This document shows positions 42,879 through 51,337 of a stretch of 64,000 nucleotides of DNA, one piece after another. This DNA comes from Streptomyces collinus (GTDB taxonomy: Bacteria > Actinomycetota > Actinomycetes > Streptomycetales > Streptomycetaceae): assembly GCF_031348265.1 (NCBI RefSeq), contig NZ_CP133771.1, positions 5,518,001 through 5,582,000 on the forward strand, in the 5' to 3' direction. Both the position numbers and the translations under genes were made by a program. The notes under the pieces are model-generated. The model was not told where the DNA came from. It did not search any database and saw nothing but the letters and a program-made list of their open reading frames with translations. Each line of letters starts with the position of its first letter. Positions within the stretch are counted from its first letter, which is position 1.

Positions 42879-43634
42879 ATGAACACGCTGCACGGCATCA
42901 GCACCAGCGCAGTTGTCACGCGTCTGCACGACGTGAACAGGGGTTCCGAGAAGTCCGGTGCTGTGAGCGGGCGGGGGTGCGCTCGCGGCGCCGGGCGTCA
43001 GCACACCGCGTTCATGACGGTGGTTGACGCACCCACGGGGGAGAACAAGGGGACGGGGGCGGCTCACGGGGGAGCCGCGTACGGGGAGGGCTCGGGGGAG
43101 CGCCGTTCACTGACGGAGGCGGAGTTCACCGCCTACGTTCAGGAGCGCCGCGCCTCCCTGTACGCAACCGCCTACCACCTCACCGGTGACCGCTTCGAGG
43201 CCGAGGACCTGCTGCAGAGCGCGCTGTTCTCGACCTACCGGGCGTGGGACCGGATCAGCGACAAGGCCGCGGTCGGCGGATACCTGCGCCGCACCATGAC
43301 CAACCTGCACATCAGCGCCTGGCGGCGCCGCAAGCTCAACGAGTACCCGACCGAGGAACTGCCGGAGACGCCCGGCGACACGGACGCGATGCGCGGCACC
43401 GAGCTGCGCGCCGTCCTGTGGCAGGCGCTGGCCCGGCTGCCCGAACTCCAGCGCACCATGCTGGTCCTGCGCTACTACGAGGGCCGCACGGATCCGGAGA
43501 TCGCGGAGATCCTCGACATCAGTGTCGGCACGGTGAAGTCCAGCATCTGGCGGTCGCTCCGCCGGCTGCGCGAGGACGAGGTCCTCAGCTTCGGCCGTGA
43601 CGAGGAGGACGCCTTCGGCGAGCTCGTCGCCTGA
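42879..43634 (+). CDS. sigQ: ECF sigma factor SigQ
   Basis: A 251-residue sigma factor of the SigE family (SACE-type), with region 2 in YATAYHLTGDRFEAEDLLQSALFSTYRAWDR and region 4 in LQRTMLVLRYYEGRTDPEIAEILDISVGTVKSSIWRSL. The ~85-residue N-terminal extension is Gly/Arg-rich and may be partly untranslated. ATG 42879 follows GGGGGG; later GTG and ATG starts are possible. The paired position with afsQ1/afsQ2 and the AfsQ1 site support activation by AfsQ1. Confidence 0.92.
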   Translation: MNTLHGISTSAVVTRLHDVNRGSEKSGAVSGRGCARGAGRQHTAFMTVVDAPTGENKGTGAAHGGAAYGEGSGERRSLTEAEFTAYVQERRASLYATAYHLTGDRFEAEDLLQSALFSTYRAWDRISDKAAVGGYLRRTMTNLHISAWRRRKLNEYPTEELPETPGDTDAMRGTELRAVLWQALARLPELQRTMLVLRYYEGRTDPEIAEILDISVGTVKSSIWRSLRRLREDEVLSFGRDEEDAFGELVA

Positions 43635-43741
43635 AGGTCGGGGGAGCACCACAAGGGGGCCCACGGGGGAACCGTACGGACGCTGGGGGGCGTCTTCACG
43701 GGAGAGTGGGGACTCGGGGGAGGACAACGGGGGAGCACAGG

Positions 43742-43780
43742 AGCGGGACTGGAGGGCCGGGGGGTCCGTCCAGTCCCGCT
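43742..43780 (+). terminator. Terminator after sigQ
   Basis: AGCGGGACTGGA pairs perfectly with TCCAGTCCCGCT (12 bp), followed by TTCCTTTG, 107 bases beyond the sigQ stop. Confidence 0.75.
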
Positions 43781-43819
43781 TTCCTTTGTGCTCCGGCCAC
43801 CCTGGGGCCGGGCAGCCGG

Positions 43820-44455
43820 CTAGGCCGCCGTACGGAGGCCCGCGCACCGGCCGGCCGCAGCCGCTGCCAGCCGGCCCATCGCCTCGTCGCGGTCGCAGGC
43901 GTGCGCGCCCAGTGCCGTCTGGCGGGCGACGATCGTGCGCTCCTCCCGCATCAGGCGCCAGCCGCGGCGCAGCAGGAACGGCACCGACTTGCGGCCCTCC
44001 TTCAGATCCCGCAGGAAGCGGCGGCGGAAGGTCTTCACCGGGCCGCGGCTCAGGCATAGTGCGTCGGCCAGGACGCCGAGTTCACGGCAGCGCGTGACGA
44101 TCTCCGCGGCGAAGATGCCCTCCGCGATGAACAGCGGGGTCCGCCCGATGTCGACCGTCTCCGCGCCGGTGCGGGCGCTGAGCGAGATGTCATACACGGG
44201 AACGTCCGTACGACCCGTGCGGCACAGCCGGGTGATCGCGGCGACGGCCGTGTCCGCGTCCCACGAATCCGGATGGTCCCAGTCGATGTCGGAGCTCTCC
44301 GCCACGAGCGGCAGCGTCGGGTCGTCGCCCTCCTTGTAGAAGTCGTCGAGCCGCAGCACCGGGAGGCCGGAGCGGGCCGCGAGGAGGGACTTGCCGGAGC
44401 CGGAAGGGCCGCAGAGCAGCACGACTCGCGTCGATATGGGCAGAGGAGAACTCAC
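43820..44455 (-). CDS. Uridine kinase-like P-loop kinase
   Basis: A 211-residue nucleotide kinase. The P-loop is VVLLCGPSGSGKSLLAARSG, the acceptor-side motif is LRLDDFYKEGDDP, and IDWDHPDSWDAD follows, as in uridine kinases. It would phosphorylate uridine or cytidine with ATP or GTP and so compete with the phosphorolysis genes nearby. GTG 44455 is the best start by fold; a Shine-Dalgarno is not obvious. Confidence 0.8.
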   Translation of the reverse strand: MSSPLPISTRVVLLCGPSGSGKSLLAARSGLPVLRLDDFYKEGDDPTLPLVAESSDIDWDHPDSWDADTAVAAITRLCRTGRTDVPVYDISLSARTGAETVDIGRTPLFIAEGIFAAEIVTRCRELGVLADALCLSRGPVKTFRRRFLRDLKEGRKSVPFLLRRGWRLMREERTIVARQTALGAHACDRDEAMGRLAAAAAGRCAGLRTAA

Positions 44456-44599
44456 GGGACACCAGTGTGAGGCATCCACCGGGGGCCGTACGACCCCGCG
44501 GGTCGCCTTTGATGCGCGCGTCACACCTCAACTACCCTCAGCCGCCATCCGATTACCCAGCGCATCTGAAGGTTTCCTGGGGGAGACCGGGCCACGGTC

Positions 44600-44800
44600 C
44601 GGACTCCAGGCAGCGGGTGACACCCTCGCCCACACCACCGGCCCCGGTCACGGGTCTCCAGCCCACCCCCTCGCCGGCACGGGAGCGGACCCGCTCGACA
44701 ACAGCGTCGGCACCGACCTCGCCGACTTCAAGCCGGTGACGTCCCAGGCGCTGAAGGGGCCCGTGGCGCAGTCGATCGGGAGCGTCCCGGTGGTGGAACA
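44600..44800 (+). pseudogene. Degenerate fragment of a small secreted-protein gene
   Basis: A short stretch in one frame reads DPLDNSVGTDLADFKPVTSQ (from about 44688) and then ALKGPVAQSIGSVPVV, with nearly every third base G or C. This resembles the C-terminal half of small secreted streptomycete proteins. No signal peptide or start can be joined to it, and after about 44790 the pattern dissolves into the end of the convergent efflux gene. It is best read as a gene remnant in the gap 44456-44830. An intact gene with a distant or frameshifted start is possible. Confidence 0.4.
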
Positions 44801-44830
44801 CTGTGACAGGGCTGCTGTCGCAGCCGTAGC

Positions 44831-46348
44831 TCACCGGCCCCGCAGCGGGACCTCCCGGACCAGCCACGCCACGGCGAAGGCCACGGCGCACAGGACGGCC
44901 GTGCCGAGCGCGACACCGTGCAGGCCGTCCACGACACCCGTCCGGAACGCCTGCCGTACCGGCGCCGGCAGGTCCCGCAGCAGCCCGGGTGTCAGCTCGC
45001 CTTGGGTCAGCCGCCCGGCGTCCGCGCCGAGCCGGTCCGTCACACCGGCCGTGAGCCGGCTGGTGTAGACGGACCCGAGGACGGCGACGCCGAGGGAGCC
45101 GCCGATGGTGCGCAGCAGCGTCTGTGTGCCGCCGGCCGCGCCCATGTCGCGGGGCTCGGCGCTGTTCATCGTGAGGAGCATCGCCGGCTGCATCAGGCAG
45201 CCGATGCCCACGCCCAGCACGAGCGTCAGACCGGAGGCGACGGGCACCGTCGTGGCCGTGCCGAGCGTCAGCAGCGACAGCGCCCCGGCCGTGGCCAGCG
45301 CGCCGCCCGCGATCGGATAGGCGCGGTAGCGTCCGCCGTCGGCGATCCGCCGGCCGATGACGAGCTGGGCGCCCATCATGCCGAGCATCAGCGGCAGGAG
45401 CAGCAGGCCGCTCTCGGTGGACGACGTGTCCCGCACGAACTGCAGGTACTGGGGTAGGTAGCTCGCCGCCGCGAGCATGGCCGCGCCCGTGACGAAACTG
45501 AGGACCTGGGCCACCGTGAAGTTCCGGTCCCGGAACAGCCGGGGCGGGATCACCGGCTCCGGTGCGCGCCGCTCGACGCGCACGAAGGCGGCCAGCGCGC
45601 CTGCGCAGACCAGGGCGAGCCCGATGATCTCCGGTGACGTCCAGGCGTACGTCGTCCCGGCCCAGCTCGCCAGCAGCGTCAGGGCGAGGATCGCTGCGGT
45701 GAGCAGCCCTGCCCCCGCCAGGTCGACCGGCGCCTTGACGCGTGCCGCCCGCAGCCGGACACCCCACCCGATGAGCGCGAGCGCGACGGCGCCGACCGGG
45801 ACGTTGACGTAGAACACCCAGCGCCAGTCCAGGTGGTCCGTGAGGAAGCCGCCCATCAGGGGGCCGCCGATCATCGCGGCGGGCAGTAGCACTCCGATCA
45901 GTGACTGGGCGCGTCCGGCCTCGGCCGGGGTGAGCAGCGTGCCGATGAGCGCCAGCGCCCCTACGAACAGTCCGCCCGCGCCGATTCCCTGCAGCGCCCG
46001 GAAGGCGATCAACTGGCCCATGTCCTGGGCGAGTCCGCACAGCATCGAGCCGGCCAGGAACACGGTGATGGAGGTGAGGTAGCTGCCCTTGTGGCCGTAC
46101 AGGTCGCCGAGTTTGCCCCAGACGGGGGTGGAGACGGCCGTGGTCAGCAGGTAGGCGGTGATCACCCAGGAGAGGTGGCCGAGGCCGCCGAGGTCGCCGA
46201 CGATGGTGGGCAGGGCGGTACCGACGACCGTGCCGTCGAGTGTGGCGAGCACGATGCCGAGCAGCAGGCCGCCGATGACGAGCCGGGAGGGCGGGGTGAC
46301 CGGGCGGGCGGCCTCCTCGGTGGCGTCTCCCGCGGCGCGTGTGTCCAT
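44831..46348 (-). CDS. DHA2 family MFS drug efflux transporter (14 TM)
   Basis: A 505-residue EmrB/QacA-type pump. Family motifs are the N-terminal LATLDGTVVGTALPTIVGDLGG, WVITAYLLTTAVSTPVWGKLGDLYG (loop 2-3) and RALQGIGAGGLF. The last hydrophobic segment is VALGTAVLCAVAFAVAWLV. It exports a drug-like compound with proton exchange. The FMN reductase gene upstream is 32 bases away, and a divergent TetR gene with operators precedes both, so all three form an inducible detoxification unit. Confidence 0.9.
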   Translation of the reverse strand: MDTRAAGDATEEAARPVTPPSRLVIGGLLLGIVLATLDGTVVGTALPTIVGDLGGLGHLSWVITAYLLTTAVSTPVWGKLGDLYGHKGSYLTSITVFLAGSMLCGLAQDMGQLIAFRALQGIGAGGLFVGALALIGTLLTPAEAGRAQSLIGVLLPAAMIGGPLMGGFLTDHLDWRWVFYVNVPVGAVALALIGWGVRLRAARVKAPVDLAGAGLLTAAILALTLLASWAGTTYAWTSPEIIGLALVCAGALAAFVRVERRAPEPVIPPRLFRDRNFTVAQVLSFVTGAAMLAAASYLPQYLQFVRDTSSTESGLLLLPLMLGMMGAQLVIGRRIADGGRYRAYPIAGGALATAGALSLLTLGTATTVPVASGLTLVLGVGIGCLMQPAMLLTMNSAEPRDMGAAGGTQTLLRTIGGSLGVAVLGSVYTSRLTAGVTDRLGADAGRLTQGELTPGLLRDLPAPVRQAFRTGVVDGLHGVALGTAVLCAVAFAVAWLVREVPLRGR

Positions 46349-46380
46349 GATTGCCCTTCCCCCTGCTGCGAGGCCGGTGA

Positions 46381-46977
46381 TCAGGCGACGTAGCTGCGGA
46401 CGGACTTGGCGTCCCGCAGGGCGTGACCCCACCAGGCGAGCTGGTCGAGCAGGGCCTTCACGGCGGTGTCGGCGGCGGGGTCCTTGCAGGCGCCGTCCTC
46501 GTCGAAGCGGCTCCACGCGTCGTGGAGGCTGACGGAGTTGCGGATGGTCATGGCGTTCACCTCGGCCATGACGACCCGCAGGTGCTCCACCGCGCGCAGA
46601 CCGCCGGACAGGCCGCCGTACGAGACGAAGCCGACCGGCTTGCCGTGCCACTCCTCGCCGTGCCAGTCGATCGCATTCTTCAAGGACGCCGGGAAGCTGT
46701 GGTTGTACTCGGGCGTGACGAGGACGAAGGCGTCGGCTGCCGCGAGGCGCGGTGAGACGAGGGCCAGTTGCTCCCGGCTGCCGGGCGATGGCTGCCGGCC
46801 GAACGCCGGAAACACAATCGGCAGCGGCGTCTTCGCGAGGTCGACGACGTCGGCCACCAGGTCGTCGCGCTGGTGGAGATGGCCGGTCAGCCACGTCGTC
46901 ACCACGGGTGCGAAGCGTCCCTCGCGAGTCGAGCCGACGAGGACGGCGACGCGGAGCGGTTCGCTGCGTTCGGGCAT
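46381..46977 (-). CDS. NADPH-dependent FMN reductase family oxidoreductase
   Basis: A 198-residue flavodoxin-like reductase. The FMN phosphate loop is VLVGSTREGRFAPVV, and VTPEYNHSFPASLKNAIDW and VSYGGLSGG are the hallmark FMN-contact regions. It reduces quinones, azo or nitro compounds, or free flavin with NADPH. GGGGGAG lies 6 bases before ATG 46977. It is the first gene before the efflux pump and is likely repressed by the divergent TetR. Confidence 0.88.
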   Translation of the reverse strand: MPERSEPLRVAVLVGSTREGRFAPVVTTWLTGHLHQRDDLVADVVDLAKTPLPIVFPAFGRQPSPGSREQLALVSPRLAAADAFVLVTPEYNHSFPASLKNAIDWHGEEWHGKPVGFVSYGGLSGGLRAVEHLRVVMAEVNAMTIRNSVSLHDAWSRFDEDGACKDPAADTAVKALLDQLAWWGHALRDAKSVRSYVA

Positions 46978-46992
46978 GGGTCTCCCCCTGGA

Positions 46993-47028
46993 TGTGTACG
47001 ACGTATCTTGGTGCGTACAGCGTACACA
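46993..47028. promoter_or_regulatory. TetR operator between reductase and tetR genes
   Basis: TGTGTACGACGTA (46993-47005) and TACAGCGTACACA (47016-47028) are inverted, 11 of 13 bases pairing. TACGCTGTAC at 47056-47065 is a further inverted half relative to GTACAGCGTA at 47015-47024, so a second dyad overlaps. Confidence 0.65.
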
Positions 47029-47092
47029 GGTGCTGTGTGCGGCGTCTACTGGAGATACGCTGTACACGGCATCGAGCGGGAGGAGCGGGGCC

Positions 47093-47836
47093 ATGCCGGT
47101 CACGAAGAAGGAGGCCGAGGAGAGCGGGGGCGAGGGGCCCTCTCTCTGGGAGCGCATGGAACGGCCCGCTCCTCTGCCTCGCGCCTCGCTGAGCCTGGAG
47201 CGGATCGCCGCCGCCGCGGTCGAGATCGCCGACGAGGAGGGCGGCGCCGCCGTCACCATGCGCCGCCTCGCCGCCAAGCTGGGCGTCGCCCCCATGGCGG
47301 CCTACCGGCACGTCGACGGCAAGGACGACCTCTGGGCGCTCATGATCGACCGCGTCTCCCGGGACCTGGCCGTACCGGAGGGCGTGACGGACTGGCGTGA
47401 GGTACTGCGCTCCTACGCCTTCCAGACGCGGGAGCTGATGCTCGCCCACCCGTGGATGGCGGTCATGCCCACCCCCGTCATCATGCTCACACCGTCACGG
47501 ATGGCCGTGGCGGAACGGCAGCTGGCCGCGCTCGCCGTCTGCGGCCTGGACGCCGACTCCGTGATGGCCGCATTCCGGGCCGTCACCTCCTTCGTGCACG
47601 GCTCGGCCCAGACCGAGATCGCCCTGCGCGACTACCAGGAACGCCACGGCTGGGCCGGCGGCGACGAGACCCGCGAGGCGCTCGCCCCGCAGATGCGCTA
47701 CCTGGTGGGCACGGGCCGCTACCCGGCCTTCGAGCAATACGCCCTCGGCGCGACCCGCAAGGACGACCGGGCCTGGGAGTTCGCGTTCGGCCTCGACTGC
47801 GTCCTCGACGGCATCGGGCAGCGGCTCGGGATCTGA
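47093..47836 (+). CDS. TetR family transcriptional repressor
   Basis: A 247-residue regulator with a 20-residue charged lead, then the DNA-binding helices AAAVEIADEEGGAAVTMRRLAAKLGVAPMAAYRHVDGKDDL. The ligand domain is of the TetR_C type found beside efflux pumps. GGGAGGAG lies 8 bases before ATG 47093. It is divergent from the reductase and efflux genes and has a dyad in the gap. Confidence 0.88.
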   Translation: MPVTKKEAEESGGEGPSLWERMERPAPLPRASLSLERIAAAAVEIADEEGGAAVTMRRLAAKLGVAPMAAYRHVDGKDDLWALMIDRVSRDLAVPEGVTDWREVLRSYAFQTRELMLAHPWMAVMPTPVIMLTPSRMAVAERQLAALAVCGLDADSVMAAFRAVTSFVHGSAQTEIALRDYQERHGWAGGDETREALAPQMRYLVGTGRYPAFEQYALGATRKDDRAWEFAFGLDCVLDGIGQRLGI

Positions 47837-47866
47837 GGCGGCATCCGGGGCGGTGCGGACGCGGAG

Positions 47867-47904
47867 AAGCCCCGGCCCTCCCGGACGGAGGAGGGCCGGG
47901 GCTT
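47867..47904. terminator. Bidirectional terminator, 15-bp perfect stem
   Basis: AAGCCCCGGCCCTCC pairs exactly with 47890-47904 around an 8-base loop, between the convergent tetR and aldehyde dehydrogenase genes. Confidence 0.9.
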
Positions 47905-47921
47905 CGGCTGTGACGGGTGGC

Positions 47922-48806
47922 TCAGTACGAGGAACCCGACGCGCCCAGCGAACCCGTGGGGTGCCAGACCGTCTTCGTCTCCAGGAACGCCGTCAGCCGG
48001 TCGGTGCCGGGTGTCTCCGTGTAATCCACAGGCTGTGGACGGAGGACGCGCTTGAGGTTGTCCGCCGCGGCGATCTCCAGGTCCTTCGCCAGGACCTCGT
48101 CGGCGCCCGCGAGGTCGATCGCGTTGACGTCCTGGTGGGCGGCGAGCGGGGCCGCGATCTCCGCCGTGCGGCCCGACAGGACGTTGACCACGCCGCCGGG
48201 GACGTCCGAGGTGGCCAGCACCTCGGCCAGGGACAGCGCCGGCAGCGGGGCCTTCTCGCTGGCCACGACGACCGCGGTGTTGCCCGTCGCGATCACCGGG
48301 GCGAGCACCGACACCAGGCCCAGGAAGGACGACTCCTGGGGCGCCAGGACGGCGACCACGCCCGTCGGCTCGGGAGAGGACAGGTTGAAGAACGGGCCCG
48401 CGACCGGGTTGCCGCCGCCGACCACCTGGGCGATCTTGTCGGTCCAGCCCGCGTACCAGACCCAGCGGTCGATCGTCGCGTCCACGACCGCGGCCGCCTT
48501 GGACTTCGACAGGCCCTCCGCGTCGGCCACCTCACGGGTGAACTGGTCGCGGCGGCCCTCCAGCATCTCGGCCACGCGGTAGAGGACCTGACCGCGGTTG
48601 TACGCCGTCGCCCCGGACCAGGCGCCGAACGCCTTGCGCGCCGCGACCACCGCGTCACGGGCGTCCTTGCGGGACGACAGCGGCGCGTTCGCCAGCCACT
48701 TGCCCTTCGAGTCGGTCACCTCGTACACCCGGCCGCTCTCGGAACGCGGGAACTTCCCGCCGACGTACAGCTTGTAGGTCTTGAAGACAGTCAGGCGGTC
48801 AGACAT
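47922..48806 (-). CDS. Truncated aldehyde dehydrogenase-like protein without catalytic cysteine
   Basis: A 294-residue protein that matches the N-terminal and NAD-binding part of aldehyde dehydrogenases (YKLYVGGKFPRSESGR, GVVAVLAPQESSFLGLVSVL, ATGNTAVVVASEKAPLPAL). It stops before the catalytic domain and contains no cysteine at all. It overlaps the end of the full-length enzyme gene by 8 bases, so the two are made together. The pair resembles a split form of ALDH16-type enzymes, whose second half is a Cys-less ALDH domain. A structural or regulatory role for its partner is inferred. Confidence 0.85.
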   Translation of the reverse strand: MSDRLTVFKTYKLYVGGKFPRSESGRVYEVTDSKGKWLANAPLSSRKDARDAVVAARKAFGAWSGATAYNRGQVLYRVAEMLEGRRDQFTREVADAEGLSKSKAAAVVDATIDRWVWYAGWTDKIAQVVGGGNPVAGPFFNLSSPEPTGVVAVLAPQESSFLGLVSVLAPVIATGNTAVVVASEKAPLPALSLAEVLATSDVPGGVVNVLSGRTAEIAAPLAAHQDVNAIDLAGADEVLAKDLEIAAADNLKRVLRPQPVDYTETPGTDRLTAFLETKTVWHPTGSLGASGSSY

Positions 48807-50235
48807 CGAGGTATGCCTCCAGGCCGTGACGGCCGCCCTCGCGGCCGAAGCCCGACTCCTTGTAGCCGCCGAACGGCGACGTCGGGTCGAACTTGTTGAA
48901 CGTGTTGGACCAGACGACACCCGCGCGGAGCTTGTTCGCGACCGCCAGGATGCGGGAGCCCTTCTCCGTCCAGATACCGGCGGACAGGCCGTACGGCGTG
49001 TTGTTGGCCTTGGCGACCGCCTCGTCCGGAGTGCGGAACGTCAGCACCGACAGCACCGGGCCGAAGATCTCGTCCCGGGCGACCGTGTGCGCCTGCGTGA
49101 CGTTCGTGAACAGCGTCGGGGCGAACCAGTAGCCGCTCTCCGGCAGCTCGCACGCCGGCGACCAGCGCTCGGCGCCCTCCGCCTCGCCCTGCTCGACGAG
49201 CGAGGTGATGCGGGTGAGCTGCTCCTCGGAGTTGATCGCGCCGATGTCCGTGTTCTTGTCCAGCGGGTCGCCGAGGCGCAGCGTGGACAGGCGGCGCTTC
49301 AGGGACTCCAGGAGCTCCTCCTGGATCGACTCCTGCACCAGCAGGCGGCTGCCGGCGCAGCAGACCTGGCCCTGGTTGAAGAAGATGCCGTTGACGATGC
49401 CCTCGACGGCCTGGTCGATCGGGGCGTCGTCGAAGACGATGTTGGCGCCCTTGCCGCCCAGCTCCAGCGTGACCTTCTTGCGCGTCCCGGCGACCGTGCG
49501 GGCGATCTCCTTGCCGACGGCCGTGGAGCCGGTGAAGGCGACCTTGTTCACGTCGGGGTGGGCGATCAGCGCGGCGCCGGCGTCGCCGTAGCCCGGGAGG
49601 ATGTTGACGACGCCCTTGGGCAGGCCCGCCTGGCGGCAGATGTCCGCGAAGAACAGCGCCGACAGGGGGGTGGTCTCGGCCGGCTTCAGGACGACCGTGT
49701 TGCCGGTCGCGAGGGCCGGGGCGATCTTCCACGCCAGCATCAGGAGGGGGAAGTTCCAGGGGATGACCTGGCCCGCCACGCCCAGCGGCCTCGGGTTCGC
49801 CCCGTAGCCCGCGTGGTCGAGCTTGTCGGCCCAGCCCGCGTAGTAGAAGAAGTGCGCGGCGACCAGGGGCAGGTCGGCGTCGCGCGTCTCCTTGATCGGC
49901 TTGCCGTTGTCGAGGGTTTCGAGGACGGCGAGCTCGCGGGAGCGCTCCTGGATGATGCGGGCGATGCGGAAGAGGTACTTCGCGCGCTCCGCGCCCGGGA
50001 GCGCCGACCACTTCTCGAAGGCCCGGCGCGCGGCCTTCACCGCACGGTCGACGTCCTCGGAACCGGCCCGGGCGATCTCGGAGAGGACCTCCTCGGTGGA
50101 CGGGGAGACGGTCTTGAAGACCTTGCCGTCCGCCGCCTCGACGAACTCGCCGTCGATGAACAGGCCGTACGAGGGCGCGATGTCGGCGATCGCGCGCGAC
50201 TCGGGGGCCGGGGCGTATTCGAATACGGGTGCCAT
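48799..50235 (-). CDS. Aldehyde dehydrogenase
   Basis: A 478-residue NAD(P)-dependent enzyme with all landmarks: GVAGQVIPWNFPLLMLAWKI, the coenzyme loop VAFTGSTAVGKEI, catalytic Glu in VTLELGGKGANIVF and catalytic Cys in FFNQGQVCCAGSR. It lies 5 bases after deoC in the same operon, so acetaldehyde released by DeoC is the likely substrate, giving acetate and NADH. Its stop overlaps the Cys-less ALDH gene. Confidence 0.93.
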   Translation of the reverse strand: MAPVFEYAPAPESRAIADIAPSYGLFIDGEFVEAADGKVFKTVSPSTEEVLSEIARAGSEDVDRAVKAARRAFEKWSALPGAERAKYLFRIARIIQERSRELAVLETLDNGKPIKETRDADLPLVAAHFFYYAGWADKLDHAGYGANPRPLGVAGQVIPWNFPLLMLAWKIAPALATGNTVVLKPAETTPLSALFFADICRQAGLPKGVVNILPGYGDAGAALIAHPDVNKVAFTGSTAVGKEIARTVAGTRKKVTLELGGKGANIVFDDAPIDQAVEGIVNGIFFNQGQVCCAGSRLLVQESIQEELLESLKRRLSTLRLGDPLDKNTDIGAINSEEQLTRITSLVEQGEAEGAERWSPACELPESGYWFAPTLFTNVTQAHTVARDEIFGPVLSVLTFRTPDEAVAKANNTPYGLSAGIWTEKGSRILAVANKLRAGVVWSNTFNKFDPTSPFGGYKESGFGREGGRHGLEAYLDV

Positions 50236-50240
50236 GGTGA

Positions 50241-51209
50241 TCAGTCCACCGTCACGTAGTCGGGGCCGGAGTAGCGGCCGGTGGCCAGCTTCTGGCGCTG
50301 CATCAGCAGGTCGTTCAGCAGCGACGAGGCGCCGAAGCGGAACCAGTGGTTGTCCAGCCAGTCCTCGCCCGCGGTCTCGTTGACCAGCACGAGGAACTTG
50401 ATGGCGTCCTTGGAGGTGCGGATGCCGCCGGCCGGCTTCACACCGACCTGGATGCCGGTCTGGGCACGGAAGTCGCGGACGGCCTCCAGCATGAGGAGGG
50501 TGTTCGCGGGGGTGGCGTTCACCGCGACCTTGCCGGTGGAGGTCTTGATGAAGTCCGCGCCCGCCAGCATCCCGAGCCAGCTCGCGCGGCGGATGTTGTC
50601 GTACGTCGAGAGCTCGCCCGTCTCGAAGATGACCTTCAGGCGCGCGGAGGTCCCGCAGGCCTCCTTCACGGCCGTGATCTCGTCGTACACCTTCAAGTAT
50701 CGACCCGAGAGGAACGCCCCGCGGTCGATGACCATGTCGATCTCGTCCGCACCGGCGGCGACGGCGTCCCGCACGTCGGCCAGCTTGACGTCGAGCGCGG
50801 CGCGGCCGGCCGGGAACGCCGTGGCGACCGAGGCGACCTTCACGCCGGAGCCGGCTACGGCCTCCTTGGCCACGGCCACCATGTCGGGGTAGACGCAGAC
50901 CGCCGCCGTGGACGGCGTCGTGCGGTCCGTCGGGTCGGGCTTGACCGCCTTCGCGCCGAGCGCCCGGACCTTGCCCGGGGTGTCCGCGCCTTCCAGCGTC
51001 GTCAGGTCGACCATCGAGATGGCGAGGTCGATGGCGTACGCCTTGGCGGTCGTCTTGATCGAACGGGTGCCGAGCGAGGCCGCACGGCCTTCGAGCCCGA
51101 CCGCGTCGACGCCGGGGAGCCCGTGGAGGAAGCGGCGCAGCGCGCTGTCGGACGCGGCGACGTCCTTGAGGGGGTGAGCTGCGGTGAGTGCAGAACTGGG
51201 CATGGTCAC
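50241..51209 (-). CDS. deoC: Deoxyribose-phosphate aldolase
   Basis: A 322-residue class I aldolase that splits 2-deoxyribose-5-phosphate into glyceraldehyde-3-phosphate and acetaldehyde. The Schiff-base Lys is in DFIKTSTGKVAVNAT, the second Lys in VGVKPAGGIRT, and the Asp in DEIDMVIDRGAF. It is the longer (about 320-residue) actinobacterial form. GTG 51209 is chosen because a predicted promoter would start transcription at that base, giving a leaderless message. ATG 51203 is the alternative. Confidence 0.95.
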   Translation of the reverse strand: MTMPSSALTAAHPLKDVAASDSALRRFLHGLPGVDAVGLEGRAASLGTRSIKTTAKAYAIDLAISMVDLTTLEGADTPGKVRALGAKAVKPDPTDRTTPSTAAVCVYPDMVAVAKEAVAGSGVKVASVATAFPAGRAALDVKLADVRDAVAAGADEIDMVIDRGAFLSGRYLKVYDEITAVKEACGTSARLKVIFETGELSTYDNIRRASWLGMLAGADFIKTSTGKVAVNATPANTLLMLEAVRDFRAQTGIQVGVKPAGGIRTSKDAIKFLVLVNETAGEDWLDNHWFRFGASSLLNDLLMQRQKLATGRYSGPDYVTVD

Positions 51210-51215
51210 CAGACG

Positions 51216-51244
51216 AGCATATCTACGCGCGTAGCGGCTGTACA
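51216..51244 (-). promoter_or_regulatory. deoC promoter, probably leaderless
   Basis: On the minus strand TGTACA (51244-51239), a 17-base spacer and TATGCT (51221-51216). Transcription would begin about 7 bases later, at GTG 51209. The spacer contains the operator at 51223-51234. Confidence 0.65.
51223..51234. promoter_or_regulatory. Nucleoside-regulon palindrome in the deoC promoter
   Basis: CTACGCGCGTAG, perfect, lying wholly between the -35 and -10 boxes, the classic place for a repressor. Confidence 0.8.
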
Positions 51245-51337
51245 GCCCCCCGGTTTCTCCGGGACGGATCCGCGATCGTTCCCAGGCCCGGGGGACGTGG
51301 ATGCGGGACGTGCGGACCGGTCCGGCAGAATCGAGAC

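Noticed and set aside
44391..45068. A 225-codon frame covering the secreted-protein remnant
   Set aside because: Its beginning and end are antisense to the kinase and efflux genes; only a short middle stretch looks coding.
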